A stretch of DNA of 64,000 nt from Burkholderiaceae bacterium 16 (GTDB taxonomy: Bacteria > Pseudomonadota > Gammaproteobacteria > Burkholderiales > Burkholderiaceae). The stretch is from the NCBI GenBank assembly GCA_000955785.1, contig JYOD01000107.1, positions 1-64,000 on the forward strand. The letters run 5' to 3'. The notes beneath the pieces were generated by a model, which searched no databases, was not told where the DNA came from, and saw only the letters and a program-made list of their open reading frames with translations. The position numbers and the translations under genes were made by a program. Positions 22,672 through 32,327 of the stretch are shown here, piece by piece. The stretch's first letter is position 1. Each line of letters begins with the position of its first letter.

Positions 22672-23559
22672 ATGGAAATGACTTTGACGAAGCCCGCCGT
22701 GCTGCCTGTCGTGCAGCGTTCGCCAGGCTACTGGACCACGGTAGGCCGGCGCCTGCTGCGCAACAAGCTGGCCATGCTGGCCGCGCTGATCCTGCTGGCG
22801 CTGGTGCTGATGGCGATCTTCGCGCCGGTGCTGATGCCGGCGGATCCCTACGCCGCTTCCATCCTCAAGCGCCTCAAGCCCGTCGGCACCGAGCACTACC
22901 TGCTTGGCACCGACGAACTCGGGCGCGACATGCTGTCCCGCCTGATGCTGGGTGCCCGCCTGTCGCTGTTCATGGGCATTACGCCGGTGCTCATCGCCTT
23001 CGCGGTCGGTAGCGCGCTGGGCATCGTGGCGGGCTACGCCGGCGGCTGGACCAATACCGTGATCATGCGGCTGGTCGATATCCTGTACGCCTTCCCCTCG
23101 GTGCTGCTGGCCATCGCGCTGTCGGGCACGCTGGGCGCGGGTGTGGGCAATGCGCTGTTGTCGCTGACCATCGTGTTCGTGCCGCAGATCGTGCGCGTGG
23201 CGGAAAGCGTGACCACGCAGGTACGCAACCGCGAGTTCGTCGACGCGGCACGCGCCTCGGGCGCGTCGTCGCTGACCATCGTGCGCGCCCATGTGCTCAA
23301 CAACGTGCTGGGCCCGATCTTTGTCTATGCCACCAGCCTGATCTCGGTCTCGATGATCCTGGCCTCTGGCCTGTCCTTCCTCGGGCTTGGCGTCAAGCCG
23401 CCCGAGCCGGAATGGGGCCTGATGCTCAACACGCTGCGCACGGCGATCTATACGCAGCCGTGGGTTGCCGCCCTGCCCGGCGCGATGATCTTCCTGACCT
23501 CGATCTCCTTCAACCTGCTCGCCGACGGCATTCGCTCGGCGATGGAAATCAAGGACTGA
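22672..23559 (+). CDS. ABC transporter permease, DppC-like (295 aa)
   Basis: The N-terminal cytoplasmic tail leads into LLRNKLAMLAALILLALVLM and then the DppC motif HYLLGTDELGRDMLSRLMLG. The EAA loop is REFVDAARASGASSLTIVRA. The end GLSFLGLGVKPPEPEWGLML is diagnostic of the family. It pairs with the DppB-like gene to form the inner-membrane channel. Confidence 0.9.
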   Translation: MEMTLTKPAVLPVVQRSPGYWTTVGRRLLRNKLAMLAALILLALVLMAIFAPVLMPADPYAASILKRLKPVGTEHYLLGTDELGRDMLSRLMLGARLSLFMGITPVLIAFAVGSALGIVAGYAGGWTNTVIMRLVDILYAFPSVLLAIALSGTLGAGVGNALLSLTIVFVPQIVRVAESVTTQVRNREFVDAARASGASSLTIVRAHVLNNVLGPIFVYATSLISVSMILASGLSFLGLGVKPPEPEWGLMLNTLRTAIYTQPWVAALPGAMIFLTSISFNLLADGIRSAMEIKD

Positions 23560-23563
23560 TGCC

Positions 23564-24637
23564 ATGACCGATGCCATGACCGATACCCTGCTCAATACCG
23601 ACGTGGGCGGCCCGGCGCAACCGCTGGTGATCGCGCGCGACCTGATCAAGCACTTTCCACTCAAATCGAAGCTGCCCTGGCAGCGCGGCGGCGAGGTTCG
23701 CGCCGTCGATGGCGTCAGCTTCGAAGTCAGGAAGGGAGAGACGCTGGGCGTGGTCGGTGAATCCGGCTGCGGCAAGTCCACCACCGCGCGGCTGCTGATG
23801 CAGCTGATCGAGCAGAACGGGGGCGAGCTGATCTTCGATGCGCTGGGCGTCGGATCGGCGCAGTTGCCCATGAAGCGTTACCGCAGCCAGGTGCAGATGG
23901 TCTTCCAGGACAGCTACTCCTCGCTCAACCCACGCCTTACCATCGAGGAATCCATTGCCTTTACGGCGCGCGTGCACGGCATCAGCGCCACCGAAGCCAC
24001 CGCGCGTGCGCGCGCCCTGCTGGATCGCGTGGGCCTGGAGCCGGCGCGCTTCGCCGGACGCTATCCGCACGAGTTGTCCGGCGGGCAGCGCCAGCGCGTG
24101 AACATCGCGCGAGCGCTGGTACTGCGCCCGCGCCTGGTGATCCTCGACGAAGCTGTGTCGGCACTCGACAAATCGGTGGAAGCGCAGGTGCTGAACCTGC
24201 TGCTCGATCTCAAGGCCGAGTTCGACCTCACCTATGTCTTTATCAGCCACGACCTGAACGTGATCCGCTACCTGTGCGACCGCGTGATGGTGATGTACCT
24301 GGGCAAGGTGGTGGAGGTGGGCGATACCGAGACCCTGTACGCCAACCCATCGCATCCCTACACCCGCGCGCTGCTGGCCTCGATGCCGGCAATGGATCCG
24401 GACCACCGTACGCTGGTCGCGCCGCTGGCGGGCGATCCGCCCAACCCGATCAACCCGCCGTCCGGATGCAGCTTCCATCCGCGCTGCGCCATGGCCGAAG
24501 ACGTGTGCTCCCGCCGCGCGCCGGTGCTGTCGGATACCCTGGCCGGGCATCCCGTGGCCTGCCTGATGGCCAACGCCGGCGGCGGCCACAGCCGGCAGAT
24601 GCCGGCGGGCGCCAGTCCGCTCGCTGCAACGATTTGA
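23564..24637 (+). CDS. ABC transporter ATP-binding protein, DppF/OppF-like (357 aa)
   Basis: Walker A is GESGCGKST, the signature LSGGQRQR, Walker B LVILDEAVSALD, and the H-loop FISHDLNVIRYL. The C-terminal oligopeptide-ABC extension CSFHPRCAMAEDVC is present. A direct repeat at the 5' end gives two in-frame starts (MTDAMTDT); the upstream one is only 4 bp after the permease stop. The product energises uptake together with the next gene. Confidence 0.9.
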   Translation: MTDAMTDTLLNTDVGGPAQPLVIARDLIKHFPLKSKLPWQRGGEVRAVDGVSFEVRKGETLGVVGESGCGKSTTARLLMQLIEQNGGELIFDALGVGSAQLPMKRYRSQVQMVFQDSYSSLNPRLTIEESIAFTARVHGISATEATARARALLDRVGLEPARFAGRYPHELSGGQRQRVNIARALVLRPRLVILDEAVSALDKSVEAQVLNLLLDLKAEFDLTYVFISHDLNVIRYLCDRVMVMYLGKVVEVGDTETLYANPSHPYTRALLASMPAMDPDHRTLVAPLAGDPPNPINPPSGCSFHPRCAMAEDVCSRRAPVLSDTLAGHPVACLMANAGGGHSRQMPAGASPLAATI

Positions 24638-24647
24638 GGGCCTCATC

Positions 24648-25676
24648 GTGACTGCATCCAACCACACTCCAGAACCGCAAACTGCCGCGCCCATGGTATC
24701 GGTGCGCGATTTGCGCGTCACCTTCTCCGGCGGCGGCAAGACCATCCGCGCCGTCAACGGCGTATCGCTGGAAGTTGCGCCGGGCGAGGCGCTCGCCCTG
24801 ATCGGCGAATCCGGCTCGGGCAAGAGCGTGACGCTGCGTGCGCTGATGCGGCTGCATCCGCCGCGCCGCACCCGTATGGAAGGCGAGATCCATATCGACG
24901 CCGCCGACGTCACCGCGCTGGATTCGCGCGGGCTGGCCCGCCTGCGCGGCGGCACGGTGGCAATGGTGTTCCAGGAGCCCCTGCTGGCGCTGGACCCCGT
25001 CTACACGGTCGGCCAGCAGATCATCGAGTGCATTCGCACCCATGCCCGCGTGTCCGCCGCCGAAGCGCGCCAGCGCGCGTTGCGGGCGCTGGAGGCGGTG
25101 CGCATTCCCAGCCCGGAGCAGCGGCTGGCGGCTTATCCGCACGAGATGTCCGGCGGCATGCGCCAGCGCGCCATGATCGCGCTGGCGCTGTCGGCCAACC
25201 CAAAGGTGCTGCTGGCCGACGAGCCCACTACCGCGCTGGACGCCACCGTGCAGATCCAGGTGCTGATCCTGCTGCGGGAGCTGCAGCGCGAGCTGGGCTT
25301 GTCGATCGTGTTCGTCACCCATGACATCGGCGCGGCGGTGGAGATCGCCGACCGCGTGGCCGTGATGTACGGCGGGCGCATTGTCGAGGAAGGCCCGATC
25401 CGCACCATCCTGCGGGCCGCGCGCCATCCCTACACCATGGCACTGTTGCAAAGCCGCCAGCACGGCATGGACCGGGGCCAGCGGCTGCAGACCATTGCCG
25501 GTTCGCCGCCCGACCTGTCCGCCTTGCCGCCCGGCTGCAGCTTCGCCCCGCGTTGCCCGCAGGCGCGCGCGCAATGCCTGGAGGCGGTGCCGCAGAGCGT
25601 CGCGCTGGGCGGCGGTCATCGCGTAAGCTGCGTACTGGCCGCCGGGCCAGTTGCCGTCGCGCAGGCAGTGGCTTGA
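24648..25676 (+). CDS. ABC transporter ATP-binding protein, DppD/OppD-like (342 aa)
   Basis: GTG 24648 lies ten bases after the previous stop. Walker A is GESGSGKSV, the signature MSGGMRQR, Walker B LLADEPTTALD, and the H-loop FVTHDIGAAVEI. The oligopeptide-type C-terminus CSFAPRCPQARAQC follows. It completes the five-gene ABC set, with the order SBP-B-C-F-D. Confidence 0.9.
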   Translation: MTASNHTPEPQTAAPMVSVRDLRVTFSGGGKTIRAVNGVSLEVAPGEALALIGESGSGKSVTLRALMRLHPPRRTRMEGEIHIDAADVTALDSRGLARLRGGTVAMVFQEPLLALDPVYTVGQQIIECIRTHARVSAAEARQRALRALEAVRIPSPEQRLAAYPHEMSGGMRQRAMIALALSANPKVLLADEPTTALDATVQIQVLILLRELQRELGLSIVFVTHDIGAAVEIADRVAVMYGGRIVEEGPIRTILRAARHPYTMALLQSRQHGMDRGQRLQTIAGSPPDLSALPPGCSFAPRCPQARAQCLEAVPQSVALGGGHRVSCVLAAGPVAVAQAVA

Positions 25677-25787
25677 GCCGTGCGCTCCGGTCATGAGCGC
25701 ACGGTTCGCAAGTTGCATGCTTTGCCCGCCGTGCAGTCCGTGCCACTATCGCCTTTACTGATTGCTTCCCCACCGCTAACCGCATCC

Positions 25788-26978
25788 ATGAACCTGGCCA
25801 GCCATCCCTCCCACGCCTTCCTTCCCTACCCGGCAGCGCCGGTCGCCAACGCCGCGAGCGGGCCGCTCGCAGGCCTCACCTTCGCCGCCAAGGACTTGTT
25901 CGACGTGGCCGGCTACCCCACCGGCGGGGGCAACCCCCATGTGCTGGCGATGTCAGGCATCAAGACCGCCACCGCCCCAACCGTGCAGCGCCTGCTTGAC
26001 GCCGGCGCCGCCTTCGTCGGCAAGACCCACACCGATGAACTGGCGTTCTCGATGAACGGGAAGAATGCCCACTACGGTGCGCCGGTCAACGGCGCGGCAC
26101 CGGGACGCGTCACCGGCGGCTCGTCGTCGGGCTCGGCCTCGGCGGTATCCAACGGACTTTGCGACTTCGCGCTAGGCACCGACACCGGCGGCTCGGTGCG
26201 CGCCCCGGCCAGCCATTGCGGGTTGTTCGGCATCCGCCCCACGCACGGACGCATCTCGCTCGCGCAATGCCTGGCCCTGTGTGGCAGTTTCGATACCTGC
26301 GGCTTCTTCGCGCGCGATATCGGCACCTTTGCGCGCGTGGCCGAAGTACTGCTCGGGGACGATGCAAGGCCGCTGCCCGCCAGCCCGCGCCTGCTGCTCG
26401 CCGAAGACCTGTTCCGCATGCCCACCCCTGCCGCGCTGGACGCGCTGCTGCCGGTGGTCGGCGGCATCGAGGCCGCCTTCGGCAACGCCACCCCCGTCAC
26501 GGTCGCTGATCGCGCGCTGGAAGATATCTGGTGGGCCTTCCGCTACGTGCAGGGCTGGGAAGCCTGGCAAGCCGACGGCGCCATGATCGAGCAGTATGGC
26601 CTGCAGCTCGGCCCGGACGTGGCCGCACGGTTTGCCTTCTCCAAGAGCGTCACTGCCGCGCAATTCGAAGCATCCAGTGCCATCCGCCGCGCCTTCACCG
26701 CCCACCTCGCGGCGCTGCTCGGCAACGATGGCATCCTGATCCTGCCGACCATGCCGGACATCGCGCCCCTGTCGGACGCCGCCGGCGAGGAACTGGAAAC
26801 CTACCGCAACCGCTCCGCCCAGACCCTCTGCCTGGCGCCCCTGTCCGGCTTTCCCCACCTGAGCCTGCCTCTGGCCAGCCGCGCCGGCGCACCGCTCGGT
26901 ATCTCGCTGATGGGCCCCGCCGGCAGCGACCGCAGCCTGATTGCATTTGCAGAAAAGCTGGTGATGGCACTAAGCTGA
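25788..26978 (+). CDS. Amidase-signature family hydrolase, short type (396 aa)
   Basis: ATG 25788 starts MNLASHPSHAFLPYPAAPVA. Catalytic Lys is in LTFAAKDLFD, cis-Ser in TGGSSSGSASAVS and Ser nucleophile in LGTDTGGSVRAPASH. It resembles the AtzF/indole-acetamide-hydrolase-sized amidases that lack a long N-terminal helix. It follows the ABC operon by 111 bp and probably hydrolyses the imported amide. It is distinct from the amidase at 14363. Confidence 0.85.
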   Translation: MNLASHPSHAFLPYPAAPVANAASGPLAGLTFAAKDLFDVAGYPTGGGNPHVLAMSGIKTATAPTVQRLLDAGAAFVGKTHTDELAFSMNGKNAHYGAPVNGAAPGRVTGGSSSGSASAVSNGLCDFALGTDTGGSVRAPASHCGLFGIRPTHGRISLAQCLALCGSFDTCGFFARDIGTFARVAEVLLGDDARPLPASPRLLLAEDLFRMPTPAALDALLPVVGGIEAAFGNATPVTVADRALEDIWWAFRYVQGWEAWQADGAMIEQYGLQLGPDVAARFAFSKSVTAAQFEASSAIRRAFTAHLAALLGNDGILILPTMPDIAPLSDAAGEELETYRNRSAQTLCLAPLSGFPHLSLPLASRAGAPLGISLMGPAGSDRSLIAFAEKLVMALS

Positions 26979-27011
26979 ACCACTACCCCGATTCCCCCAA
27001 GGAGAGCCTGA

Positions 27012-27422
27012 ATGGCCCGAATCCGTATCACCGCCGGCGGTTACCAGTTTGTCGCCGAAACCAATCCCGATGCCCCACAGACCGTGGCGGCCTTCACCAA
27101 GCTGCTGCCCTACCGGCAGAAGCTGATCCACGTGCGCTGGAGCGGCGAAGGCTGCTGGATTCCGCTGGGCGAATTCAAGCTGGGCGTGGACTTCGAGAAC
27201 CACACCAGCCACCCGTCGGTGGGCGACATCCTGTTCTACCCCGGCGGCTACAGCGAAACCGAGATCATCCTGGCGTACGGCAGTTGCTGCTTCGCCAGCA
27301 AGATGGGGCAACTGGCGGGCAACCATTTCCTGACGATCGTGGAAGGCAAGGAGAACCTGCGCGCGCTGGGCACCAAGGTGCTGTGGGAAGGGGCGCAGGA
27401 TGTGAGTTTTGAGTTGATGTAA
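27012..27422 (+). CDS. DUF3830 family protein, cyclophilin-like fold (136 aa)
   Basis: The start MARIRITAGGYQFVAETNPD, then APQTVAAFTKLLPYRQKLIH, HVRWSGEGCWIPLG, HPSVGDILFYPGGYSETEII and GSCCFASKMGQLAGNHFLTI fit DUF3830 (PF12903), which has a cyclophilin-like barrel. Members commonly sit beside amidases and ABC transporters, as here, 33 bp after the amidase. No activity is established that I know of. It is the last gene of the rightward cluster. Confidence 0.8.
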   Translation: MARIRITAGGYQFVAETNPDAPQTVAAFTKLLPYRQKLIHVRWSGEGCWIPLGEFKLGVDFENHTSHPSVGDILFYPGGYSETEIILAYGSCCFASKMGQLAGNHFLTIVEGKENLRALGTKVLWEGAQDVSFELM

Positions 27423-27477
27423 GGCGCGCGATGCGTGCTCGGCGGCGTCAGCCGTCCGAGCACGATCCAGGGCATGT

Positions 27478-30400
27478 TCAGCGCGCCAGGACTGCCGCGC
27501 CCGCTTCCGGCGCCTTCACCCGGAACCATGCCGCATACAGCGCCGGCAGGAACAACAGCGTCAACGCCGTGGCAATCACCAGCCCGCCCATGATCGCCAC
27601 CGCCATCGGCCCCCAGAACACCGAGCGCGACAACGGGATCATGGCCAGCACGGCGGCCGCGGCGGTCAGGATGATCGGGCGGCAGCGGCGCACGGCTGAC
27701 TCGACGATGGCTTCCCAGACCGGCTCGCCGGCGCTGATGTCCTGCTCGATCTGGTCGACCAGGATCACCGAGTTGCGGATGATCATGCCCAGCAGCGCGG
27801 TGATGCCAAGCTGCGCCACAAAGCCCATCGGCGCGCTCAGCAGCAGCAGCGTGGCGGCCGCCCCGATCAGCCCCAGCGGTCCGGTCAGGAACACCATCAG
27901 CGAGCGCGAGAAGCTGTGCAACTGCAGCATCAGGAGCGTGAAGATGATGAAGATGCACAGCGGCAACTGCGCGGCAATCGACGCGCCGGCCTTGCCGCTT
28001 TCCTCTTCCGCCCCGGCCACGGTGATGCGATAGCCCGCCGGCAGCGTGGCGCGCAGCTTGTCCAGCCTGGGATTGATCTGCGCCGTCACGGTGGGGCCCT
28101 GGATGCCTTCCACCACATCGGACTGCACGGTCACGCCGAAGTCGCGGTTCTCGCGCCAGATCACGCCAGGCTCGGAGCGGAAAGCGATGCGCGCTACCTG
28201 GGTCAATGGCACCACGCGGCCGCTGGCGGTGGGTACCTGCATGTTCTGCAGGTCGGACATGGCGTCGCGTTCGTTGCGCGGCGCGCGCATCAGGATGTCG
28301 ATCAGCTTGTCGCCATCGCGATATTGCCCCACGGCCACGCCGCTCAGCACGGTCTGCGTCACGCGCGCGATGGCGGTGGTGCTGACGCCGAGCGCGCGTG
28401 CCTTGTCCTGGTCGATATCCAGGCGCAGCACCTTGACGCTCTCGTTCCAGTTGTCATTGACGCCCAGCGTGTTCGGGTTGGCGCTCATCACGGCCTTGAC
28501 TTCGTCGGCCAGCTTGCGCACGCCGGCGGCATCCGGCCCGATGACCCGGAACTGCACCGGATAAGGTACCGGCGGCCCATTCGGCAATAGCTTGACGCGT
28601 CCGCGCAACTGCGGGAAATCGCTCGCCAGCAGGCTGACGATGCGCTGCCGCACGCGGTCGCGCAGTGCCACCCCGGCCGGCATCACGATCACCTGCGCCA
28701 CATTGGTCTGCGGGAAGATCTGGTCGAGGGGCAGGTAGAAGCGCGGCGCGCCGCTGCCCACGAACGTGGTCAGGCTGGCGATCTCGCGGTCCCCGCGCAG
28801 CGCGGCCTCGAAGCGTTTGGCCTCGGCCTCGGTCTGCGCGAAGCTGGTGCCCTCGGGCATCCACAATTCCACCATCAGCTCCGGCCGGCTCGAATCCGGG
28901 AAGAACTGTTTCTCGACGAACTTGAAGGCGTACAGGCCAAGGCCGAAGGCCACCAGGGTAATGACGATCACTGTCTTGCGCCAGGCCACGCACCAGTTCA
29001 CCAACTGGCGGAAGCGGTTGTAGAACGGCGTGTCGAACACCTCATGCTGCTCGCCCTCGCCGGCCGGCCGGGACTTGAGCAGCAGGTAGCCCAGGTAGGG
29101 CGTGAAGTAGACAGCGGCCAGCCACGACAGCACCAGCGCCATCGCGGTCACGGCAAAGATGGCGAAGGTGTACTCGCCCACGGTCGAACGCGCCAGCCCC
29201 ACTGGCAGGAAGCCGGCGGCGGTGATCAGCGTGCCGGTCAGCATCGGCATCGCGGTGGAGGTGTAGGCGAAGGTGGCCGCCTCCATCTTGGAGAAGCCCT
29301 CCTCCAGTTTGCGCACCATCATCTCCACCGCGATGATGGCGTCGTCGACCAGCAGCCCGAGCGCCACAATCAGTGCCCCGAGCGATATCTTGTGCAGGCC
29401 GATGCCGAACATGTTCATGAAGAGGAACGTGACGGCGAGCACCAGCGGAATGGTCAGCGCCACCACCAGCCCCGGCCGCACATCCAGCCGCAGCGGCCTG
29501 GTATGCAGGCCGAGCGAGACAAAGCTCACGCCCAGCACGATCACCACCGCTTCGATCAAAACATGCACGAACTCGCCGACCGAGCGCTCGACCGCGTCGG
29601 GCTGGTTCTGCACCTGATCCAGCTCGATGCCGACCGGCAACTGCCCGCGCAAGCCATCCGTCGCGGCGCGCAGGTTCTTGCCCAGCGCGATGATGTCGCC
29701 GCCCTTCTCCATCGAGATGCCCAGCCCGATCACTTCCTTGCCCTGGAAGCGCATCTTGCTCGCCGGCGGATCGACATAGCCGCGGTAGACGTGGGCGATA
29801 TCGCCCAGGCGGATGTTGGCAGTGCCGTTGGGGCCGCGCAGCACCAGGTTTTCCAGGTCGGCCACCTTGGCGAACTGTCCCGACAGGCGCACCTGCAGGT
29901 TGTCGCCGGGCGTCACCAGCACGCCGCTGGCGGTCATGCTGTTCTGCTGGGAGATCTGGTCCGCGATTGCATTGATGTCCAGGCCGAGCTGGGCAAAGCG
30001 TGCCTGGTTGAATTCGATATAGACCTTCTCGTCCTGCATCCCGATCAGCGCGACCTTGGCCACCGACGGCACGCGCAGCAGTTGCTGGCGCACCAGGTCG
30101 GCGTATTCGCGCAGCTCCTTGTAGTTGAAGCCATCGGCGGACAGCGCGTAGATCGAGCCGTACACGTCGCCGAACTCGTCGTTGAAGAACGGCCCGCGCA
30201 CGCCCGGCGGCAGCGTCTGCGCGATGTCGCCGACCTTCTTGCGCACCGTGTACCAGATCTGCGCGGTGTCCTTTGCCGGCGCGGTGTCCTTGAGCTGGAA
30301 GATCACCGTGGTCTCGCCGGGCTTGGAGAAGCTGCGGATCTTGTCGGCGTAGGGCACTTCCTGCAACTGGCGCTCGATCTTGTCGGTGACCTGCACCGCG

Positions 30401-30591
30401 ATCTGCTCGGCGGTGGCGCCGGGCCAGAACGCCTGCACCACCATCACCCGGAAGGTAAAGGGCGGGTCTTCGTCCTGGCCGAGCTGGAAGAACGCAAAGA
30501 GCCCGCCCAGCAGCAGCACCACCAGCAGGTAACGGGTCAGCGGCTGGTGCTCCAGGGCCCAGCGGGAGAGGTTGAAACGGGAATGGTCCAT
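27478..30591 (-). CDS. RND efflux pump inner-membrane subunit (1037 aa)
   Basis: Two repeats of six membrane helices flank large periplasmic loops. TM1 is LTRYLLVVLLLGGLFAFFQL, followed by VQAFWPGATAEQIAVQVTDK, the AcrB-family opening. TM4 carries the proton-relay pair in ALGLLVDDAIIAVEMMVRK. The C-terminal half holds GMIIRNSVILVDQIE. The full length is intact. It overlaps no gene and follows the adaptor by 10 bp. No outer-membrane partner is encoded nearby, so it would borrow a host TolC/OprM-like channel. Substrates unknown. Confidence 0.9.
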   Translation of the reverse strand: MDHSRFNLSRWALEHQPLTRYLLVVLLLGGLFAFFQLGQDEDPPFTFRVMVVQAFWPGATAEQIAVQVTDKIERQLQEVPYADKIRSFSKPGETTVIFQLKDTAPAKDTAQIWYTVRKKVGDIAQTLPPGVRGPFFNDEFGDVYGSIYALSADGFNYKELREYADLVRQQLLRVPSVAKVALIGMQDEKVYIEFNQARFAQLGLDINAIADQISQQNSMTASGVLVTPGDNLQVRLSGQFAKVADLENLVLRGPNGTANIRLGDIAHVYRGYVDPPASKMRFQGKEVIGLGISMEKGGDIIALGKNLRAATDGLRGQLPVGIELDQVQNQPDAVERSVGEFVHVLIEAVVIVLGVSFVSLGLHTRPLRLDVRPGLVVALTIPLVLAVTFLFMNMFGIGLHKISLGALIVALGLLVDDAIIAVEMMVRKLEEGFSKMEAATFAYTSTAMPMLTGTLITAAGFLPVGLARSTVGEYTFAIFAVTAMALVLSWLAAVYFTPYLGYLLLKSRPAGEGEQHEVFDTPFYNRFRQLVNWCVAWRKTVIVITLVAFGLGLYAFKFVEKQFFPDSSRPELMVELWMPEGTSFAQTEAEAKRFEAALRGDREIASLTTFVGSGAPRFYLPLDQIFPQTNVAQVIVMPAGVALRDRVRQRIVSLLASDFPQLRGRVKLLPNGPPVPYPVQFRVIGPDAAGVRKLADEVKAVMSANPNTLGVNDNWNESVKVLRLDIDQDKARALGVSTTAIARVTQTVLSGVAVGQYRDGDKLIDILMRAPRNERDAMSDLQNMQVPTASGRVVPLTQVARIAFRSEPGVIWRENRDFGVTVQSDVVEGIQGPTVTAQINPRLDKLRATLPAGYRITVAGAEEESGKAGASIAAQLPLCIFIIFTLLMLQLHSFSRSLMVFLTGPLGLIGAAATLLLLSAPMGFVAQLGITALLGMIIRNSVILVDQIEQDISAGEPVWEAIVESAVRRCRPIILTAAAAVLAMIPLSRSVFWGPMAVAIMGGLVIATALTLLFLPALYAAWFRVKAPEAGAAVLAR

Positions 30592-30601
30592 GCTGCGCGC
30601 C

Positions 30602-31729
30602 CTAATTGCGCACGGCCGGCGCGGACGCCACCGCCTGCAGCGGCCTCACTTTCTGGCCGGGCTTGAGCAGGTGCACGCCCGCGGTGACGATGGTTTGCCC
30701 GGCGGACAGCCCCTGCCTGACCTGGACCTCGTTGCCCTGCAGTTCGCCCAGGGTGACCGCGACCGGCTGCACGGTGCCCGCCGCAGCGTCATACACCCAG
30801 ACTTGGTTGCTGCCCTGTTGCTGCAGCAGCGCGGAAAGCGGCACGCGCAGCGTGGCGTTGTCGCCAGTGCGGGTGAATGCCACCACGGCAGTCATGCCGA
30901 ACTTGAAGTCAGGCGGAGGGTTGGGCACGCTAATGCGGGCCGCATAAGTACGCGTAACCGGGTCGGCCATCGGGGATATCTCCCGCACGCGGCCTGGCAG
31001 GGGACGGCCGGGCTCGGCCCAGGTCCGCACCGTCACGTCGGAAATGCCGCGCAAGCGCTCGACCTGGTCTTCCGGCAACCCGACCGCCACCTCTTTCTCG
31101 GCGGTTTGCGCCACGCGGACAACCGACTGGCCTGCCGCGACTACCTGGCCAACCTCCGCTTCGATCAGCGTCACCACGCCGTCGGCGTCGGCGGTCAGGA
31201 CGCCATAGGCAGTCTGGTTGGACTGGTTGCGCAGCCCGGCCTCGGCCTGGCGCAGGCGGGAGACGGCGGAGTCATAGGTAGCCTGGCGACGTTGCTGCTC
31301 GGCGGCGCTGATGAATTTCTTGGCAAACAGCTCGTTGTAACGCTTGAGATCGGCCTCGGCGAGGTCGCGATCGGTCTTGGCCGCGTCGTACTGGGCACGC
31401 GAGCCCGCTTCCGCCAGGCTCAGGTCGGTGGGATCGAGCCGTGCGAGCGGCTGGCCCTTGCGGACGGTGGCGCCCACATCAACCAGGCGGGCAGCGATCT
31501 TGCCCCCGACGCGAAAACCCAGCCGTGATTCGATCCGGGGCCGCACATCGCCGGAAAACTCGAGATCAGTCTTGCCCGCGCCGGGCTGCACCTGCATCAA
31601 CCGCACGGGGCGGATTTCAGGTGGGCGCTCGGGCTGGCGATTGCAGCCGCCCAGCACCAGCAGGCCGGCAAGTACCGGCACCATCAGCCGCGCGCGGGCC
31701 GGCAGCGCGCGGCGAGCGGTATCCGCCAT
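30602..31729 (-). CDS. RND periplasmic adaptor lipoprotein (HlyD/MFP family, 375 aa)
   Basis: ATG 31729 places a lipobox, LVLGGC, about 29 residues in. A start at 31816 is also open but would bury the signal. The body has the biotinyl-lipoyl halves (LGFRVGGKIAARLVDVGATV and VLTADADGVVTLIEAEVGQV) around an alpha-hairpin (LAEADLKRYNELFAKKFISA). Beta-barrel and membrane-proximal regions follow (PDFKFGMTAVVAFTR, GLSAGQTIVTAGVHLLKPGQ). It is the first gene of the efflux operon. No regulator is adjacent. Confidence 0.85.
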   Translation of the reverse strand: MADTARRALPARARLMVPVLAGLLVLGGCNRQPERPPEIRPVRLMQVQPGAGKTDLEFSGDVRPRIESRLGFRVGGKIAARLVDVGATVRKGQPLARLDPTDLSLAEAGSRAQYDAAKTDRDLAEADLKRYNELFAKKFISAAEQQRRQATYDSAVSRLRQAEAGLRNQSNQTAYGVLTADADGVVTLIEAEVGQVVAAGQSVVRVAQTAEKEVAVGLPEDQVERLRGISDVTVRTWAEPGRPLPGRVREISPMADPVTRTYAARISVPNPPPDFKFGMTAVVAFTRTGDNATLRVPLSALLQQQGSNQVWVYDAAAGTVQPVAVTLGELQGNEVQVRQGLSAGQTIVTAGVHLLKPGQKVRPLQAVASAPAVRN

Positions 31730-31816
31730 CGCCGCAGCAGCCCCGTTGGCATCCACCAGAGTGGAAAAAGGCACATCGACGGCCGCAACTTCCGGCCTGG
31801 GAAAAGGCACTGGCAT

Positions 31817-32327
31817 GAGTTAAGCGAGGAATCGGTGAAACAGCGGGCACTGCTGAAAGCGGCTCGTCAGTTAATAACTCGCCGGTCAGCAATATATAGG
31901 GGACCACCCGAAGGCGTCAAACCACCCCGGCAAAGCATGTATCGAAAAAAGCACTATTCAGGTAACAAACAAGCCTGCGAGCCGATGTGGCGCAAAAATC
32001 GGTGCGTGGCGCGGCGTAATGTCGCAGACGCCACTGTTGCCGGCTGGCGCGAGCCTGCCGCGCCAGCCATCGCTGCTGGCTAGCGCCGATGACGCGCCGC
32101 AAGGCCATTACAGGGCAAATGCTACAATCCGGCCCGTCGCTCGCGCGGCCTCGCCACGAATCGCGGGGCGGCTTTCGCCCACGTTCCCGGCTCTCGGCGC
32201 TGCCATGGCGCGCCCCGCGAAAACGCGTGCTGCCGGTAGCACCCAGGCCGGCACCCCATGCTCCGCCAGACAGGCCGCCGCGACGCAAGCAGGCATAAAG
32301 CCCCCCAATCACCGACCCGAGACCGGC
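31817..32327. other. Intergenic region between efflux operon and hpnD
   Basis: No convincing gene. The promoter of the leftward efflux operon should lie near 31850-31910, an AT-richer part with AATATATAGG. A TACAAT at 32123-32128 may be the -10 for hpnD, without a good -35. Confidence 0.35.

Noticed and set aside
29044..30666. A 540-codon plus-strand frame opposite the RND pump gene
   Set aside because: His/Gln/Arg-rich low-complexity translation, typical of a shadow of a coding gene.
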